Source of the DNA: Rhizobacter sp. Root1221
Lineage (GTDB): Bacteria > Pseudomonadota > Gammaproteobacteria > Burkholderiales > Burkholderiaceae_C
Reading direction: 5' to 3'
Assembly: GCF_001425785.1 (NCBI RefSeq)
Contig: NZ_LMDI01000001.1
Coordinates: forward strand, 418,865-482,864
DNA: 64,000 nucleotides
Shown here: piece after piece, positions 35,389 through 44,125 of the stretch
How the letters are laid out: each line of letters begins with the position of its first letter
Position numbering within the stretch: position 1 is the first letter of the stretch
Made by a program: the position numbers and the translations under genes
The notes under the pieces: model-generated
What the model was told of the DNA's origin: nothing
The model's database searches: none
The model's input: only the letters and a program-made list of their open reading frames with translations

Positions 35389-36921
35389 TTATAGGTTTCC
35401 AAAAGCCGGATCGTTTGGTTTCATGGGCGCATCGGTCATTCGAACCAAGGTGTCGATTATTCCAACCATGGTTTTAAAAATTTTTTCCTGGGTTACTGCA
35501 GCGGCTTTGAATTTCTCAGGTTCTGGAAATTTGCCCCCTTGTGAGAGGGGAGCAGCCCAGCGTTGAATTTGACGATTTTCGTAACCAATACTGAAATAAA
35601 AATAGAGCTGGTAAAAAAGCCAGCCTCGATCGTTAGGGTAGCGCTGTGCTAACTGTGACATCTGCCGCTGCGCGTCAATGTATGAGTCTAATGCCTTCTC
35701 ATTCAATGCTCTATTATTGTAAAATCTGGCCATTGTTTCGTGACTAGCGACTAAATCCATCTGCCACTCTGTGTTTCTCGGATCCATTTGAATTAGGTTG
35801 ATCCGTATTTTTAATGCTTGGGCATAATGAGCTAACACTTCTCCCTCTAGTTTTTTTCCTGGCCCATTGTTATCGTCTTTAATGGCAGCGAAATCCATAT
35901 GTGCCGCTGCCAGGTCGTGTTGCCATTCCATGTTGGCTGGGTCCCTGGCAGCCAAATCTTGGTACAAGCCAAATTCATCGGTTACTGCGTCGCGGGCGGC
36001 TTCCCATTTTCCCCGTATCGCCAAGGCTTCCCCGAGCTTTCCGAAGGTCACTGCCAACTCGCGAACGAAGAGTGGATTTTCCTCGTTGCGTCTGAAAAGT
36101 TTCATTCGTATCGCCAATGCGTCATCGTATTCAGCGGGCAGTGAGCCTGTCATGGAGTTCACTTGGTCTGCAATTGTCTCGTATGCCATAGCGAGATCGC
36201 GTTGAAACTCATCATTGCCCGGCTCTAGCTTTACCAGGCGAAGAAGAATAGTCAGTGCAGGTTGATAGTAAGCTCTGACCTCTTCGATCCCCACGTGACC
36301 CGGGTTTGTTTTTGTATAGTTCACTGCGAGAGCACGTTGCCATTTATTGTTGTTGGGCTGCAATGCGATGAGGCGTTGGTACAAGACACGTGCTCTGCCG
36401 TAGTAACGACGGGCGGTATCACGAAACTCCCACAATGTTTTTTCCGAATCTGGTGCGGCAGTTGCTTCGAGGCGTTCCACCTTTCCCATGAGATCGGTGC
36501 GCGGGTGGGACTTCCGGTTGTTACGAGCCAGTTCGAGGGCTGCCCCGTATCCTTCACTGTAGGGGAATTTGTGCCTGGCTCTCAGCGTTTTAAGGTCCCC
36601 CATCCGATCTAGCGCCACGGCTAGAGCATACTGCGCATCAGTACTACCTGGATGCTTTTCTGCGGAGGTATACGCCGAGTTCACCTCCGCAGTAGTGCGC
36701 TCGAGGTCGTTGTTTGTTTGAAAGACTTGATTGTCCCCAAGATTACTGGGGTGAGCGACTGCCAGCGTGCCCGTCATCAGCAAACCAACTACGACTGTTG
36801 TCGTAAAAATACGTTTTTGCCATTTCCCAAAAGCGAAGGCTATGTGACCCCTGGAGAGCCGAAATTGGCCTTTGAGCGCGCCCAACAGAGACTGGTGAAT
36901 CGCTTTTCTCATGAGATTCAT
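35389..36921 (-). CDS. TPR-repeat membrane-anchored protein of foreign composition
   Basis: This 510-residue protein starts at ATG 36921 (GGGGAGT upstream; 36975 is a longer option). One hydrophobic helix near residues 35-55 ([19 protein letters not shown]) anchors it or acts as a signal, and the rest is tetratricopeptide-like repeats of ~50 residues with the pattern LxxLxPxNxxWQxDLAxxY (for example [38 protein letters not shown]). The gene is visibly richer in A/T and uses codons such as TTA, AAT and ATA that its neighbours avoid, so it is probably acquired. No enzymatic domain is seen. It lies inside a broken sulfonate operon beside a transposase fragment. Confidence 0.8.
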   Translation of the reverse strand: MNLMRKAIHQSLLGALKGQFRLSRGHIAFAFGKWQKRIFTTTVVVGLLMTGTLAVAHPSNLGDNQVFQTNNDLERTTAEVNSAYTSAEKHPGSTDAQYALAVALDRMGDLKTLRARHKFPYSEGYGAALELARNNRKSHPRTDLMGKVERLEATAAPDSEKTLWEFRDTARRYYGRARVLYQRLIALQPNNNKWQRALAVNYTKTNPGHVGIEEVRAYYQPALTILLRLVKLEPGNDEFQRDLAMAYETIADQVNSMTGSLPAEYDDALAIRMKLFRRNEENPLFVRELAVTFGKLGEALAIRGKWEAARDAVTDEFGLYQDLAARDPANMEWQHDLAAAHMDFAAIKDDNNGPGKKLEGEVLAHYAQALKIRINLIQMDPRNTEWQMDLVASHETMARFYNNRALNEKALDSYIDAQRQMSQLAQRYPNDRGWLFYQLYFYFSIGYENRQIQRWAAPLSQGGKFPEPEKFKAAAVTQEKIFKTMVGIIDTLVRMTDAPMKPNDPAFGNL

Positions 36922-37057
36922 ATTGATACTCCCCGGCAGATGATTATCAGACCAATTGCCAAGGTAAGCGGACACATCCTGAGGGAATACGCAGGGGCTG
37001 GTTGACGGCGGAAAGCCGGCGAATGCCGAGTTGTTTCAATACCAGTCTGACCGGCGA

Positions 37058-37655
37058 TTACGTCTGGCGGCGGAGCCGAAAGCTGAAAGATGGGAAGTTT
37101 AGGTCGCTGGGCATGGCCCCCACGCGGTGCAGGAACTGCGCGAGCGCGAGGGTGTTCTGCGGCGCGATCTTGTACTCGACCTGCGGGTTCTTGATGATCT
37201 TGACCAGCAGGTCGCGGTCGATCTTCGCGTGGTTGACGCGGATGTAGGTGTCGGCGGCCTTCTCGGGGTTGGCCTTCACGAACCGGGCGGCTTCGTCGAG
37301 GGCATCGATGAACGCGCGGTAGGTCTTCGGATTGGTGGTGCGGAACTTGTCGGTGGCGTACAGCCCTGCTTGCCGCGGGTGCGGTCCCACAGCGTGAGCA
37401 ACGGGCCCACGCCGGCGCCCGCCACGTCGATCGAACCCGACAGCAGCGCGTCGTTCGCCGCCGCGCCGCCCGAGAGCTTGACGAACTCGACCTTGATCTC
37501 CTGGCCGAGCTGCTTGCCGTGTTTTTCGATCAGCTTCTGGTCCTGCGCCACATTGAGCAGCAGGTAGACGATGCCGAACTGCTCGGCAATGCGGAGCTGG
37601 CCCTCGGCACGGGCCGGCGTGGCCAGCCTTCCCACCCCGACAACGAAACTTCCCG
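37058..37655 (-). pseudogene. Broken ABC substrate-binding protein (sulfonate/nitrate type)
   Basis: Two in-order pieces of one SsuA/NrtA-like binding protein are present in different frames. The first (RIAEQFGIVYLLLNVAQDQK ... SGSIDVAGAGVGPLLTLWDRTRG, to ~37377) covers the N-terminal lobe. The second (LYATDKFRTTNPKTYRAFID ... ADTYIRVNHAKID) covers the C-terminal part. About 120 residues between them are missing, the signal peptide is missing, and the reading frame shifts at the join. It lies just downstream of metY and once supplied sulfur-source uptake together with the truncated permease. It cannot be functional. Confidence 0.85.
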
Positions 37656-37670
37656 AATAACGATCTGCGC

Positions 37671-38969
37671 TCAGGCGCCCGACAGGGCCTGGTCCAGGTC
37701 GGCCAGCAGGTCGTCGATGTGCTCGATGCCCACTGACAGCCGCACGGTGTCCACGCCCACGCCGGCCTTGTCCAGCTCCTCGGGGCTCAGTTGGCGGTGG
37801 GTGGTGGAGGCGGGGTGCGTTGCCAGCGACTTGGCGTCGCCGATGTTGACCAGGCGCGTGAAGAGTTTCAGCGCGTCGAGGAATCGCGCGCCGGCTTCGC
37901 GGCCCTGTCCCGGCGCACTCTTGACGCCGAAGGTGAGCAGGCCCGAGGCCTTGCCCGAGAGGTACTTGCGCACGAGGCCGTGGTCCGGGTGGCCCTCGAG
38001 GCCAGCGTAGTTCACCCACGCCACCTTCGGGTGTTTCGACAGGTGCTGTGCCACGCGGGTCGCGTTGTCGCTGATGCGGTCCATGCGGAGCGACAGCGTC
38101 TCGATGCCCTGCAGGATCAGGAACGAGTTGAACGGCGAGATGGCGGCGCCGGTATTGCGCAGCGGCACGACCCGCGCGCGGCCGATGTACGCGGCCGGGC
38201 CGAGGGCCTCGGTGTAGACCACGCCGTGGTAGCTGGGGTCGGGTTCGTTCAGGCGCTTGAAGCGGGCCTTGTGCTGTGCCCACGGGAACTTGCCCGAATC
38301 GACGATGGCGCCGCCCACGCTGGTGCCGTGGCCGCCGAGGTACTTGGTCAGTGAATGCACCACGATGTCGGCGCCGTGTTCGATGGGCCGGCTCAGGTAG
38401 GGGGAGGGCACGGTGTTGTCGACGATCAGTGGCACACCGTGCCGGTGGGCGATCTCGGCAATGCGGGCGATGTCGGTCACGTTGCCCTGCGGGTTGCCGA
38501 GCGATTCCACGAAGATGGCCTTCGTGCGCTCGTTGATGAGCGGCTCGAACGACGCCGGGTCGCGGTGGTTCGCGAACTGCGTGGTGATGCCGTACTGCGG
38601 CAGCGTGTGGGCGAAGAGGTTGTAGGTGCCGCCGTACAGCGCGCTGGACGACACGATGTTGTCGCCGGCCTCGGCGATGGTGAGGATCGCGTACGTCACC
38701 GCCGCCTGGCCCGATGCCAGTGCCAGCGCACCGATGCCCCCTTCGAGCGCGGCGAGGCGCTGCTCCAGCACGTCGGTGGTCGGATTCATGATGCGCGTGT
38801 AGATGTTCCCCGGCACCTTGAGGTCGAACAGGTCCGCGCCATGCTGGGCGCTGTCGAACGCGTAGGCCACCGTCTGGTACAGCGGCACGGCGACGGCTTT
38901 TGTCGTGGGGTCGGGCTGGTAGCCGGCGTGCACGGACAAGGTCTCGAAGCGCCAGGAAGCTTGGGTCAT
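37671..38969 (-). CDS. metY: O-acetylhomoserine sulfhydrylase
   Basis: This 432-residue PLP enzyme of the Cys/Met gamma family would join O-acetyl-homoserine with sulfide to give homocysteine in the cytoplasm. Typical features are [49 protein letters not shown], the PLP lysine in [16 protein letters not shown], and the C-terminal [16 protein letters not shown]. The length is normal. The start has GGAG seven bases upstream. It is divergent from ssuE (152 nt apart) and sits before the broken sulfonate binding-protein gene, a sulfur-assimilation context. Confidence 0.95.
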   Translation of the reverse strand: MTQASWRFETLSVHAGYQPDPTTKAVAVPLYQTVAYAFDSAQHGADLFDLKVPGNIYTRIMNPTTDVLEQRLAALEGGIGALALASGQAAVTYAILTIAEAGDNIVSSSALYGGTYNLFAHTLPQYGITTQFANHRDPASFEPLINERTKAIFVESLGNPQGNVTDIARIAEIAHRHGVPLIVDNTVPSPYLSRPIEHGADIVVHSLTKYLGGHGTSVGGAIVDSGKFPWAQHKARFKRLNEPDPSYHGVVYTEALGPAAYIGRARVVPLRNTGAAISPFNSFLILQGIETLSLRMDRISDNATRVAQHLSKHPKVAWVNYAGLEGHPDHGLVRKYLSGKASGLLTFGVKSAPGQGREAGARFLDALKLFTRLVNIGDAKSLATHPASTTHRQLSPEELDKAGVGVDTVRLSVGIEHIDDLLADLDQALSGA

Positions 38970-39042
38970 GGGGAGTCTCCGCAGTGGATGAAGCCGCGAG
39001 GCTAAGCAGCGCGGGCACCCGAGGGAAATGCACATTTGCAAT

Positions 39043-39065
39043 AACGAAAGGCGTTCTTCTTCGTT
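39043..39065. promoter_or_regulatory. Inverted repeat in the metY-ssuE divergent promoter
   Basis: AACGAA, 11 bases, then TTCGTT lies in the 152-nt gap between divergent sulfur genes, next to an AT-rich patch (TTTGCAATAACG). A CysB/Cbl-like LysR regulator is the expected controller of these genes, but I cannot assign the site to it. Confidence 0.3.
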
Positions 39066-39121
39066 CCGCGAGCAACGGGCCGTCCGTATCGTCACGGCTT
39101 TCCATACCGGTCTCGCGTTCC

Positions 39122-39763
39122 ATGAAAATCGTCGGCATCCTGGGCAGCCCCTCTGTTTCTTCCCGGTCCGGGACCCTGCTTCAACACGCCCAGGCGGCTT
39201 TGCAGGACGTGGCCTCGAGCCTGCACACGATCTCCGTGCGCGAATTGCCCGCCGAAGCGCTGCTGCATGCGCAGTTCGACCACCCGCTCATTCGCCAGGC
39301 ACTGCACGAGGTGCACGAGGCCCAGGTGGTGCTGGTGTCGACCCCCATCTACAAGGCGGCGTACAGCGGCCTCCTGAAGGCATTCCTCGACTTGCTGCCG
39401 CAAGACGGCCTGCGCGACAAGACCATCGTGCCGCTGGCCACCGGCGGCAGCATCGCCCACCTGCTGGCCCTCGACTACGCGCTGAAGCCCGTGCTGTCGG
39501 CACTTGGCGCCCGCGACATCCTCGACCCGGTGTTCGCCACCGACCCGCAGATCCCGAAACACGACACCGAGGGCTACCGCCTGCTGCCCGAGGTGCAGGA
39601 GCGCCTGGGCCGCACGCTGCAGACGGTCGTGGCGCGCAACGATGAGTTCCTGCGCCAGGAAGACGCGGCGCGCGAGCGCGAGGCCCTGCTGTCGAGGCTG
39701 CAGGTCTCGTCACACGACGACACCACCCGGTGGGCGTCGAGCGACGTGCGCTGGTCCACCTGA
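39122..39763 (+). CDS. ssuE: NADPH-dependent FMN reductase, SsuE type
   Basis: This 213-residue flavodoxin-like reductase would supply reduced flavin to an alkanesulfonate monooxygenase. It begins MKIVGILGSPSVSSRSGTLL (FMN phosphate loop), then STPIYKAAYSGLLKAFLDLLPQDGLRDKTI and LATGGSIAHLLALDYALKPV, which are SsuE signatures. The C-terminal ~40 residues are charged. The monooxygenase gene is not in the window. The next gene, 44 nt on, is the molybdopterin-binding-type SsuF protein, matching ssu clusters. With metY it marks a sulfur-starvation locus. Confidence 0.9.
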   Translation: MKIVGILGSPSVSSRSGTLLQHAQAALQDVASSLHTISVRELPAEALLHAQFDHPLIRQALHEVHEAQVVLVSTPIYKAAYSGLLKAFLDLLPQDGLRDKTIVPLATGGSIAHLLALDYALKPVLSALGARDILDPVFATDPQIPKHDTEGYRLLPEVQERLGRTLQTVVARNDEFLRQEDAAREREALLSRLQVSSHDDTTRWASSDVRWST

Positions 39764-39807
39764 AACCCATTCCCCCTGTCCCCTCGTTCGCCTCCTCCGG
39801 AGAAATC

Positions 39808-40026
39808 ATGAGCATCACCGCCATCAACGTTCGCAATCAGTTCCGCGGCAAGGTCAAGGAAATCATCGAGGGCCCGGTGGTCTCCGAGATCGACGTCGAG
39901 ACGCCGTCGGGCCTCGTGGTCACGTCAGTCATCACCACACGTTCCGTCAAGGAACTGGGGCTGAAGCCGGGGCGCGACGTGGTCGCGCTGGTGAAGTCCA
40001 CTGAAGTGTCCATCGCGACGCTCTGA
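39808..40026 (+). CDS. ssuF: TOBE/Mop-domain protein, SsuF type
   Basis: This 72-residue protein consists of a single Mop/TOBE domain: MSITAINVRNQFRGKVKEII, then VVSEIDVETPSGLVVTSVIT and LGLKPGRDVVALVKSTEVSI. Such proteins bind oxyanions such as molybdate as oligomers. In ssu operons of pseudomonads the homologue is SsuF, needed for sulfonate use in an undefined way. A good ribosome site (CCGGAGA) precedes the ATG. The position after ssuE supports the SsuF assignment. Confidence 0.85.
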   Translation: MSITAINVRNQFRGKVKEIIEGPVVSEIDVETPSGLVVTSVITTRSVKELGLKPGRDVVALVKSTEVSIATL

Positions 40027-40042
40027 CCCGGAGGGCGGCACC

Positions 40043-40633
40043 ATGAGCTTCAAGGGCGATCCCGTGCGGGTGCTGGTGGTGCCCGGCCTGCACGACAGCG
40101 GGCACGGCCATTGGCAGACCTGGCTCGAAGGGCACTTCCGGACGTCCACGCGCGTGCGCCAGGACGACTGGGCGGTCGCTGACCTGGCGCGTTGGGCGGA
40201 CCGCATCGATGTGACGATCGCCCGCCACCCGGGCGCCCGCTGGGTGGCCGCCGCCCACAGCTTCGGCTGCCTCGCGCTCGCACGCTACCTGGCCCACGGC
40301 GGGCAGGGCATCCACGCGGCGCTGATGGTGGCGCCCGCCGACCCCGAGAAGTTCGCGGCCGGTCCCTTCCTTCCCCATGCGCGGCTGCCCATCCCAGCGG
40401 CATTGCTCGCGAGTGAAAACGACCCGTGGATGCGCCTCGACAGCGCCCGGGCCTGGGCCCGCATCTGGGGCGCGCAGTTCATCAACCTCGGGGCCGTGGG
40501 CCACATCAACACCGAGTCGGGCTTCGGTCCGCTGCCGCAGGCCAAGACACTGGTGGAACTGATGATCCAGCGTGTGGAGCGCAGCCGGCGCCCGGTGCGC
40601 GCGCACCCGTTGGAGTTCTCGTTCGCGATCTGA
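40043..40633 (+). CDS. RBBP9/YdeN-type alpha/beta serine hydrolase
   Basis: This 196-residue cytoplasmic hydrolase has the compact RBBP9 fold: VLVVPGLHDSGHGHWQTWLE, oxyanion/second-strand region VRQDDWAVADLARW, nucleophile Ser in AAHSFGCLAL, Asp in SENDPWMRLDSA and His in GHINTESGFGPLPQ. The triad is complete. It starts 17 nt after ssuF, so it may be cotranscribed, but no sulfur role is known to me. The substrate is unknown; family members are small esterases or peptidases. Confidence 0.88.
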   Translation: MSFKGDPVRVLVVPGLHDSGHGHWQTWLEGHFRTSTRVRQDDWAVADLARWADRIDVTIARHPGARWVAAAHSFGCLALARYLAHGGQGIHAALMVAPADPEKFAAGPFLPHARLPIPAALLASENDPWMRLDSARAWARIWGAQFINLGAVGHINTESGFGPLPQAKTLVELMIQRVERSRRPVRAHPLEFSFAI

Positions 40634-40667
40634 CGGGGCAGACCGGAACCGTGACACACTCGCCGCC

Positions 40668-41651
40668 ATGAAACTCCTGTCGGCGGCGATGGTGTGCGTC
40701 TCGGTGGTCGCGGGTTGCGCCCAGGCGCCACCGTCGCGCGACGTGCTGGGCATCGACTTCGTGCGGCTGCCTGCCGGCGAGTTCGTGATGGGCAGCGACG
40801 AAGCGCCCGCTGCGCTGGCGGCAGCGTACCCAGGGCTGGAACCGCAGCGCCTGGCCGGGCTGGCCGACGAGGCACCGGTTCACACGGTGCGCATCTCCCA
40901 GCCCTTCGAGATGAGCCGCCACGAGGTCACCGTGGGCCAGTTCCGCGCGTTCCTCGAACGTTCGGGTCACGTGCCCGAATCGGTGGCCGATGGCACCGGT
41001 GGCTACGGCTACAACCCGGTCTACGACCCTGCCACCAGCGCGCGCGGCGATGCGTTCGAGGGGCGGCTGCCCGTCTACTCGTGGCGCAACCCCGGGTTCC
41101 CGCAGGGCGATGACCACCCCGTGGTCAACGTGACCTGGAACGATGCCCAGGCGCTCGCACGCTGGCTGTCCGCCACCGAAGGCCGCCACTACCGGCTGCC
41201 CACCGAAGCGGAATGGGAGTACGCCTGCCGCGCCGGCGGGCGAGGGCGGTACCAGCATGGCGACGACCCGGCGGGTCTTGTCAGCGAAGGCAACACCTTC
41301 GACGCGGACGCCGCGGTGAACTGGCCTCGCTGGCAGGACCGTGCGCTGGCCGGTCACGACGGGTTCCCGTTCACCGCGCCGGTGGGCCGTTTCAAGCCCA
41401 ACGCGTTCGGCCTCTTCGACATGCACGGCAACGTGTGGGAATGGGTCTCCGACTGGTACGGGGAAGACTACTACCGCACCTCGCCTGCCACCGATCCGGC
41501 CGGACCGGCAGACGGCAACGTGAAGGTGCGCCGGGGTGGGTCCTGGCACACCTGGCCGCTCTATGCGCGGTGTTCGTTCCGCAACTGGAACACGCCGGAG
41601 ACACGCTACACCCTCGTCGGGATCCGCCTGGTGCGCGACGCTGCACGCTGA
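40668..41651 (+). CDS. SUMF1/formylglycine-generating-type lipoprotein
   Basis: This 327-residue protein begins with a signal peptide and lipobox (MKLLSAAMVCVSVVAGC). The rest is one FGE-sulfatase domain: FVRLPAGEFVMGSDEAP, FEMSRHEVTVGQFRAF, HPVVNVTWNDAQALARWLS, YRLPTEAEWEYACRAGG, NAFGLFDMHGNVWEWVSDWY and a C-terminal RRGGSWHTWPLYARCSFRNW. True formylglycine generators use a Cys pair near the C-terminus; only one clear Cys is seen there, so it may be a non-FGE member (PvdO or EgtB-like relatives exist). No sulfatase gene is nearby. It acts in the periplasm. Confidence 0.87.
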   Translation: MKLLSAAMVCVSVVAGCAQAPPSRDVLGIDFVRLPAGEFVMGSDEAPAALAAAYPGLEPQRLAGLADEAPVHTVRISQPFEMSRHEVTVGQFRAFLERSGHVPESVADGTGGYGYNPVYDPATSARGDAFEGRLPVYSWRNPGFPQGDDHPVVNVTWNDAQALARWLSATEGRHYRLPTEAEWEYACRAGGRGRYQHGDDPAGLVSEGNTFDADAAVNWPRWQDRALAGHDGFPFTAPVGRFKPNAFGLFDMHGNVWEWVSDWYGEDYYRTSPATDPAGPADGNVKVRRGGSWHTWPLYARCSFRNWNTPETRYTLVGIRLVRDAAR

Positions 41652-41866
41652 ACGGCCGGTCACACTCGGAGACATTCCTGTCGGATCGTGGCAGGTGCGC
41701 GCTGGTGCAGCGAAAAGTGTCACATGGGCCGGGAGGTGTTGGCGGGCTTCGGGCAGCCCAGATGCCCGGTGGATGCGACGGAAGTCTCGAATGGTTCGCC
41801 CGAAGGGCCAGTTGACGTTACCGGGCTCGGAAGTTGCGGCGTGGAGTCCAGTCCTCCGGAATTGCC

Positions 41867-42988
41867 ATGCGCCTGCCTGCCGCCCTGACCCGAATTTGCG
41901 CCACCGCCCTGGCGGCCATGGCGCTGCTGTCGGTCGCCGGGTGCTCCACCGCTTCTCTTGCGTTCTCCGCGGTCGGCATTGCCACCGACACGAGCATCTC
42001 CTGGGAGATCGCCAAGCACCTCCACGCGAAGTACACCGAGGGCGACCCCGTCTATTGCTTCCGCATGAACAGCGTCGAGAAGGCGCTGACCCCCCGCTGC
42101 GGGTCGTTTTCCAAGGGCAGCATTCGCGCCGAGGACATCCGCCAGAACGAACTGCAGGGCTGCCCCGTCACCATCGCCGCGCGCAACCCCGTGCTGTGGC
42201 CGGTGCTGCCCGAGCTGCTGAACAAGGGCGCCCAGCCCGAATCCTGTGGCGTGCCGCCGCTGGTGGCTCTGGCGGCCAGCCACCCGTGCCCCGACTTCAA
42301 GGCCGCGTCGCCAGAATCCCTGAAGGCGATCGCGTGGCTCGCCGAGGCCGACGCCCGCTCGATCCGCCACGACGTGGTTCGCATGTTGAGCTGCCCGAAT
42401 GCCCGCCAGGTGGGCCTCGATCGCGTGCTCGACACGTGGCTCGACAGCGGCGCCTTCCAGCGCGATGTGGTCGGTTTCGGCGTGCTCGGCGCTTTGCACC
42501 CCGACTACTTGCAGTCGCCGTTCGCCCGCAAGCTTGAATCCCAGGGGCACACCGCCCAGGCGTCGCTCGGCCCGTTCGAGGGACGCCAGCCGGCCGGTTT
42601 CGAAGCGGCGCTGCGTGCCGGCCACCAGGGCGCGCTCCAGTGGTGGTTCAACCGGGCGCCCCAACTGGCCAACCGCGTCCCGCCGACGCAGGGCAACCAG
42701 CTCGCCTGGTCGCCGCTCGCCCGAGTCCTGCAAGCCGACTTCATGACTGACCCGTCGCGGCAGAAGGACACGATCGCATTCCTGCTGGACCGCGGCGCCG
42801 ATCCCTGGAAACCCATGCCGGGTGGTGCGTACACTTCGGTGGTCCAGTACGCCCGCTTCCTGCAGAGCCCCCACGTGGCGTTGCTCAATGCACCGGTCGT
42901 CGACACCCCCGCGACGCCACGGCGCCTGCTGGCCAAGACCGGTGAAAGTGCACCCGTCGGCGACCTTGCTGCCAACCAGGGGCATTGA
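41867..42988 (+). CDS. Ankyrin-like repeat lipoprotein
   Basis: This 373-residue protein has a signal peptide and lipobox (ATALAAMALLSVAGCS), so it is a lipoprotein. The mature part is built of short helical pairs resembling degenerate ankyrin repeats (VLPELLNKGAQPESCGVPPLVALA; AALRAGHQGALQWWFNRAP; TIAFLLDRGADPWKP). Several cysteines are present in the first half. I do not recognise a specific family. The 215-nt gap upstream shows no gene or clear promoter. Ankyrin lipoproteins sometimes protect against secreted effectors, but nothing adjacent supports that here. Confidence 0.72.
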   Translation: MRLPAALTRICATALAAMALLSVAGCSTASLAFSAVGIATDTSISWEIAKHLHAKYTEGDPVYCFRMNSVEKALTPRCGSFSKGSIRAEDIRQNELQGCPVTIAARNPVLWPVLPELLNKGAQPESCGVPPLVALAASHPCPDFKAASPESLKAIAWLAEADARSIRHDVVRMLSCPNARQVGLDRVLDTWLDSGAFQRDVVGFGVLGALHPDYLQSPFARKLESQGHTAQASLGPFEGRQPAGFEAALRAGHQGALQWWFNRAPQLANRVPPTQGNQLAWSPLARVLQADFMTDPSRQKDTIAFLLDRGADPWKPMPGGAYTSVVQYARFLQSPHVALLNAPVVDTPATPRRLLAKTGESAPVGDLAANQGH

Positions 42989-43054
42989 CGCCGCGACACC
43001 GCTAGGGTCCACTCAGGCGGAGCGAGCCGTTCAGGCTCCTCGAACCTTCCGCCC

Positions 43055-44125
43055 ATGCCGTCCGTCACACCTGTCCCGCTAGAAACTGGCGCCGCTGTCC
43101 CGGGGGCCGCGCGGGGGGCGGTTCCTGCGGCGCTGCCGCCCAACGAACCGGCCCGCCTGGCGGCCCTGAGCCGCTACGGGGTGCTCGACACCCCGGCAGA
43201 GCAGGCCTTCGACGACATCACCAACATCGCCGCCGCGTTGTGCAACGCGCCCATCGCGCTGATCTCGCTGATCGACAAGGACCGCCAGTGGTTCAAGTCG
43301 AACGTCGGCATGGCGGGTACGGCCGAAACTGAACGCAGTGTGGCGTTCTGTGCCCACGCGATCCTGCAGCCGGACGGCATCCTGGAGGTGCCCGATGCGC
43401 TCGACGATCCGCGGTTCGCCACCAACCCCCTGGTGCTCGGCGAGTCCAACATCCGTTTCTATGCCGGGGCGCCGCTGGTCTCCCCGGACGGCCTGCCCCT
43501 CGGCACGTTGTGCGTGATGGACCGGGTGCCGCGGCACCTCTCCGAGCGGGAGCACAATGCGCTCGCCTCGCTTGCCCGGCAGGTTGTGGCCCAGCTGGAA
43601 CTTCGGCACCTGGTGGCGGACCTGAGCTTGCAAAGCACCACGGACGTGCTGACCGGCGCCTGGAATCGCCGTGCCTTCGACCAACGCCTGGCAGCGGAGT
43701 GGAATCGCCACACCCGCGCCCAGTCGCCCCTCGGACTCCTGATGATTGACGTAGACCATTTCAAGCAATTCAATGACCGCCACGGCCACCAGGCCGGGGA
43801 CGTGGCCCTGGCGCAGGTTGTGCGCGTGGCGCAGCAGCCGCTGCGCAGCATCGACTTCCTCGCACGTTTCGGTGGCGAGGAACTGGTGGTGATCCTGCCT
43901 GATGCCGAACTGTCCGGGGCCATGGAAGCAGCCGAGCGCGTGCGTGCCGCCGTGGAAAACGCCCAGTGGCCGGTGGATCGGCTCACGGTGAGCGTGGGCG
44001 CGACGTCTGAACGGCCGGCCGCCGGTGGCGACCCCCACTCGCTGGTGGCACGCGCCGACCGCGCGCTGTACCAGGCCAAGGCGTCCGGCCGCAACCGGGT
44101 CCAAGCGTTCGAGCGTTGGATTTGA
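43055..44125 (+). CDS. GAF-GGDEF diguanylate cyclase
   Basis: This is a 356-residue soluble protein. Residues ~30-185 are a GAF domain (RLAALSRYGVLDTPAEQAFDD; ALISLIDKDRQWFKS; FCAHAI; FYAGAPLVSPDGLPLGTLCVMD). Residues ~190-355 are GGDEF with active site G273-G-E-E-L277, and an inhibitory site R264-x-x-D267 five residues before it. It should therefore make cyclic di-GMP and be product-inhibited. Its stop overlaps the start of the Pls/PosA synthetase gene (TTGA at 44122-44125), so the two are translationally coupled. The GAF ligand is unknown. Confidence 0.94.
   Translation: MPSVTPVPLETGAAVPGAARGAVPAALPPNEPARLAALSRYGVLDTPAEQAFDDITNIAAALCNAPIALISLIDKDRQWFKSNVGMAGTAETERSVAFCAHAILQPDGILEVPDALDDPRFATNPLVLGESNIRFYAGAPLVSPDGLPLGTLCVMDRVPRHLSEREHNALASLARQVVAQLELRHLVADLSLQSTTDVLTGAWNRRAFDQRLAAEWNRHTRAQSPLGLLMIDVDHFKQFNDRHGHQAGDVALAQVVRVAQQPLRSIDFLARFGGEELVVILPDAELSGAMEAAERVRAAVENAQWPVDRLTVSVGATSERPAAGGDPHSLVARADRALYQAKASGRNRVQAFERWI

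Noticed and set aside
38900-39121. N-terminal extension of ssuE back to 38900
   Set aside because: The extension overlaps the 5' end of metY and its divergent promoter; the FMN loop starts at the ATG at 39122.
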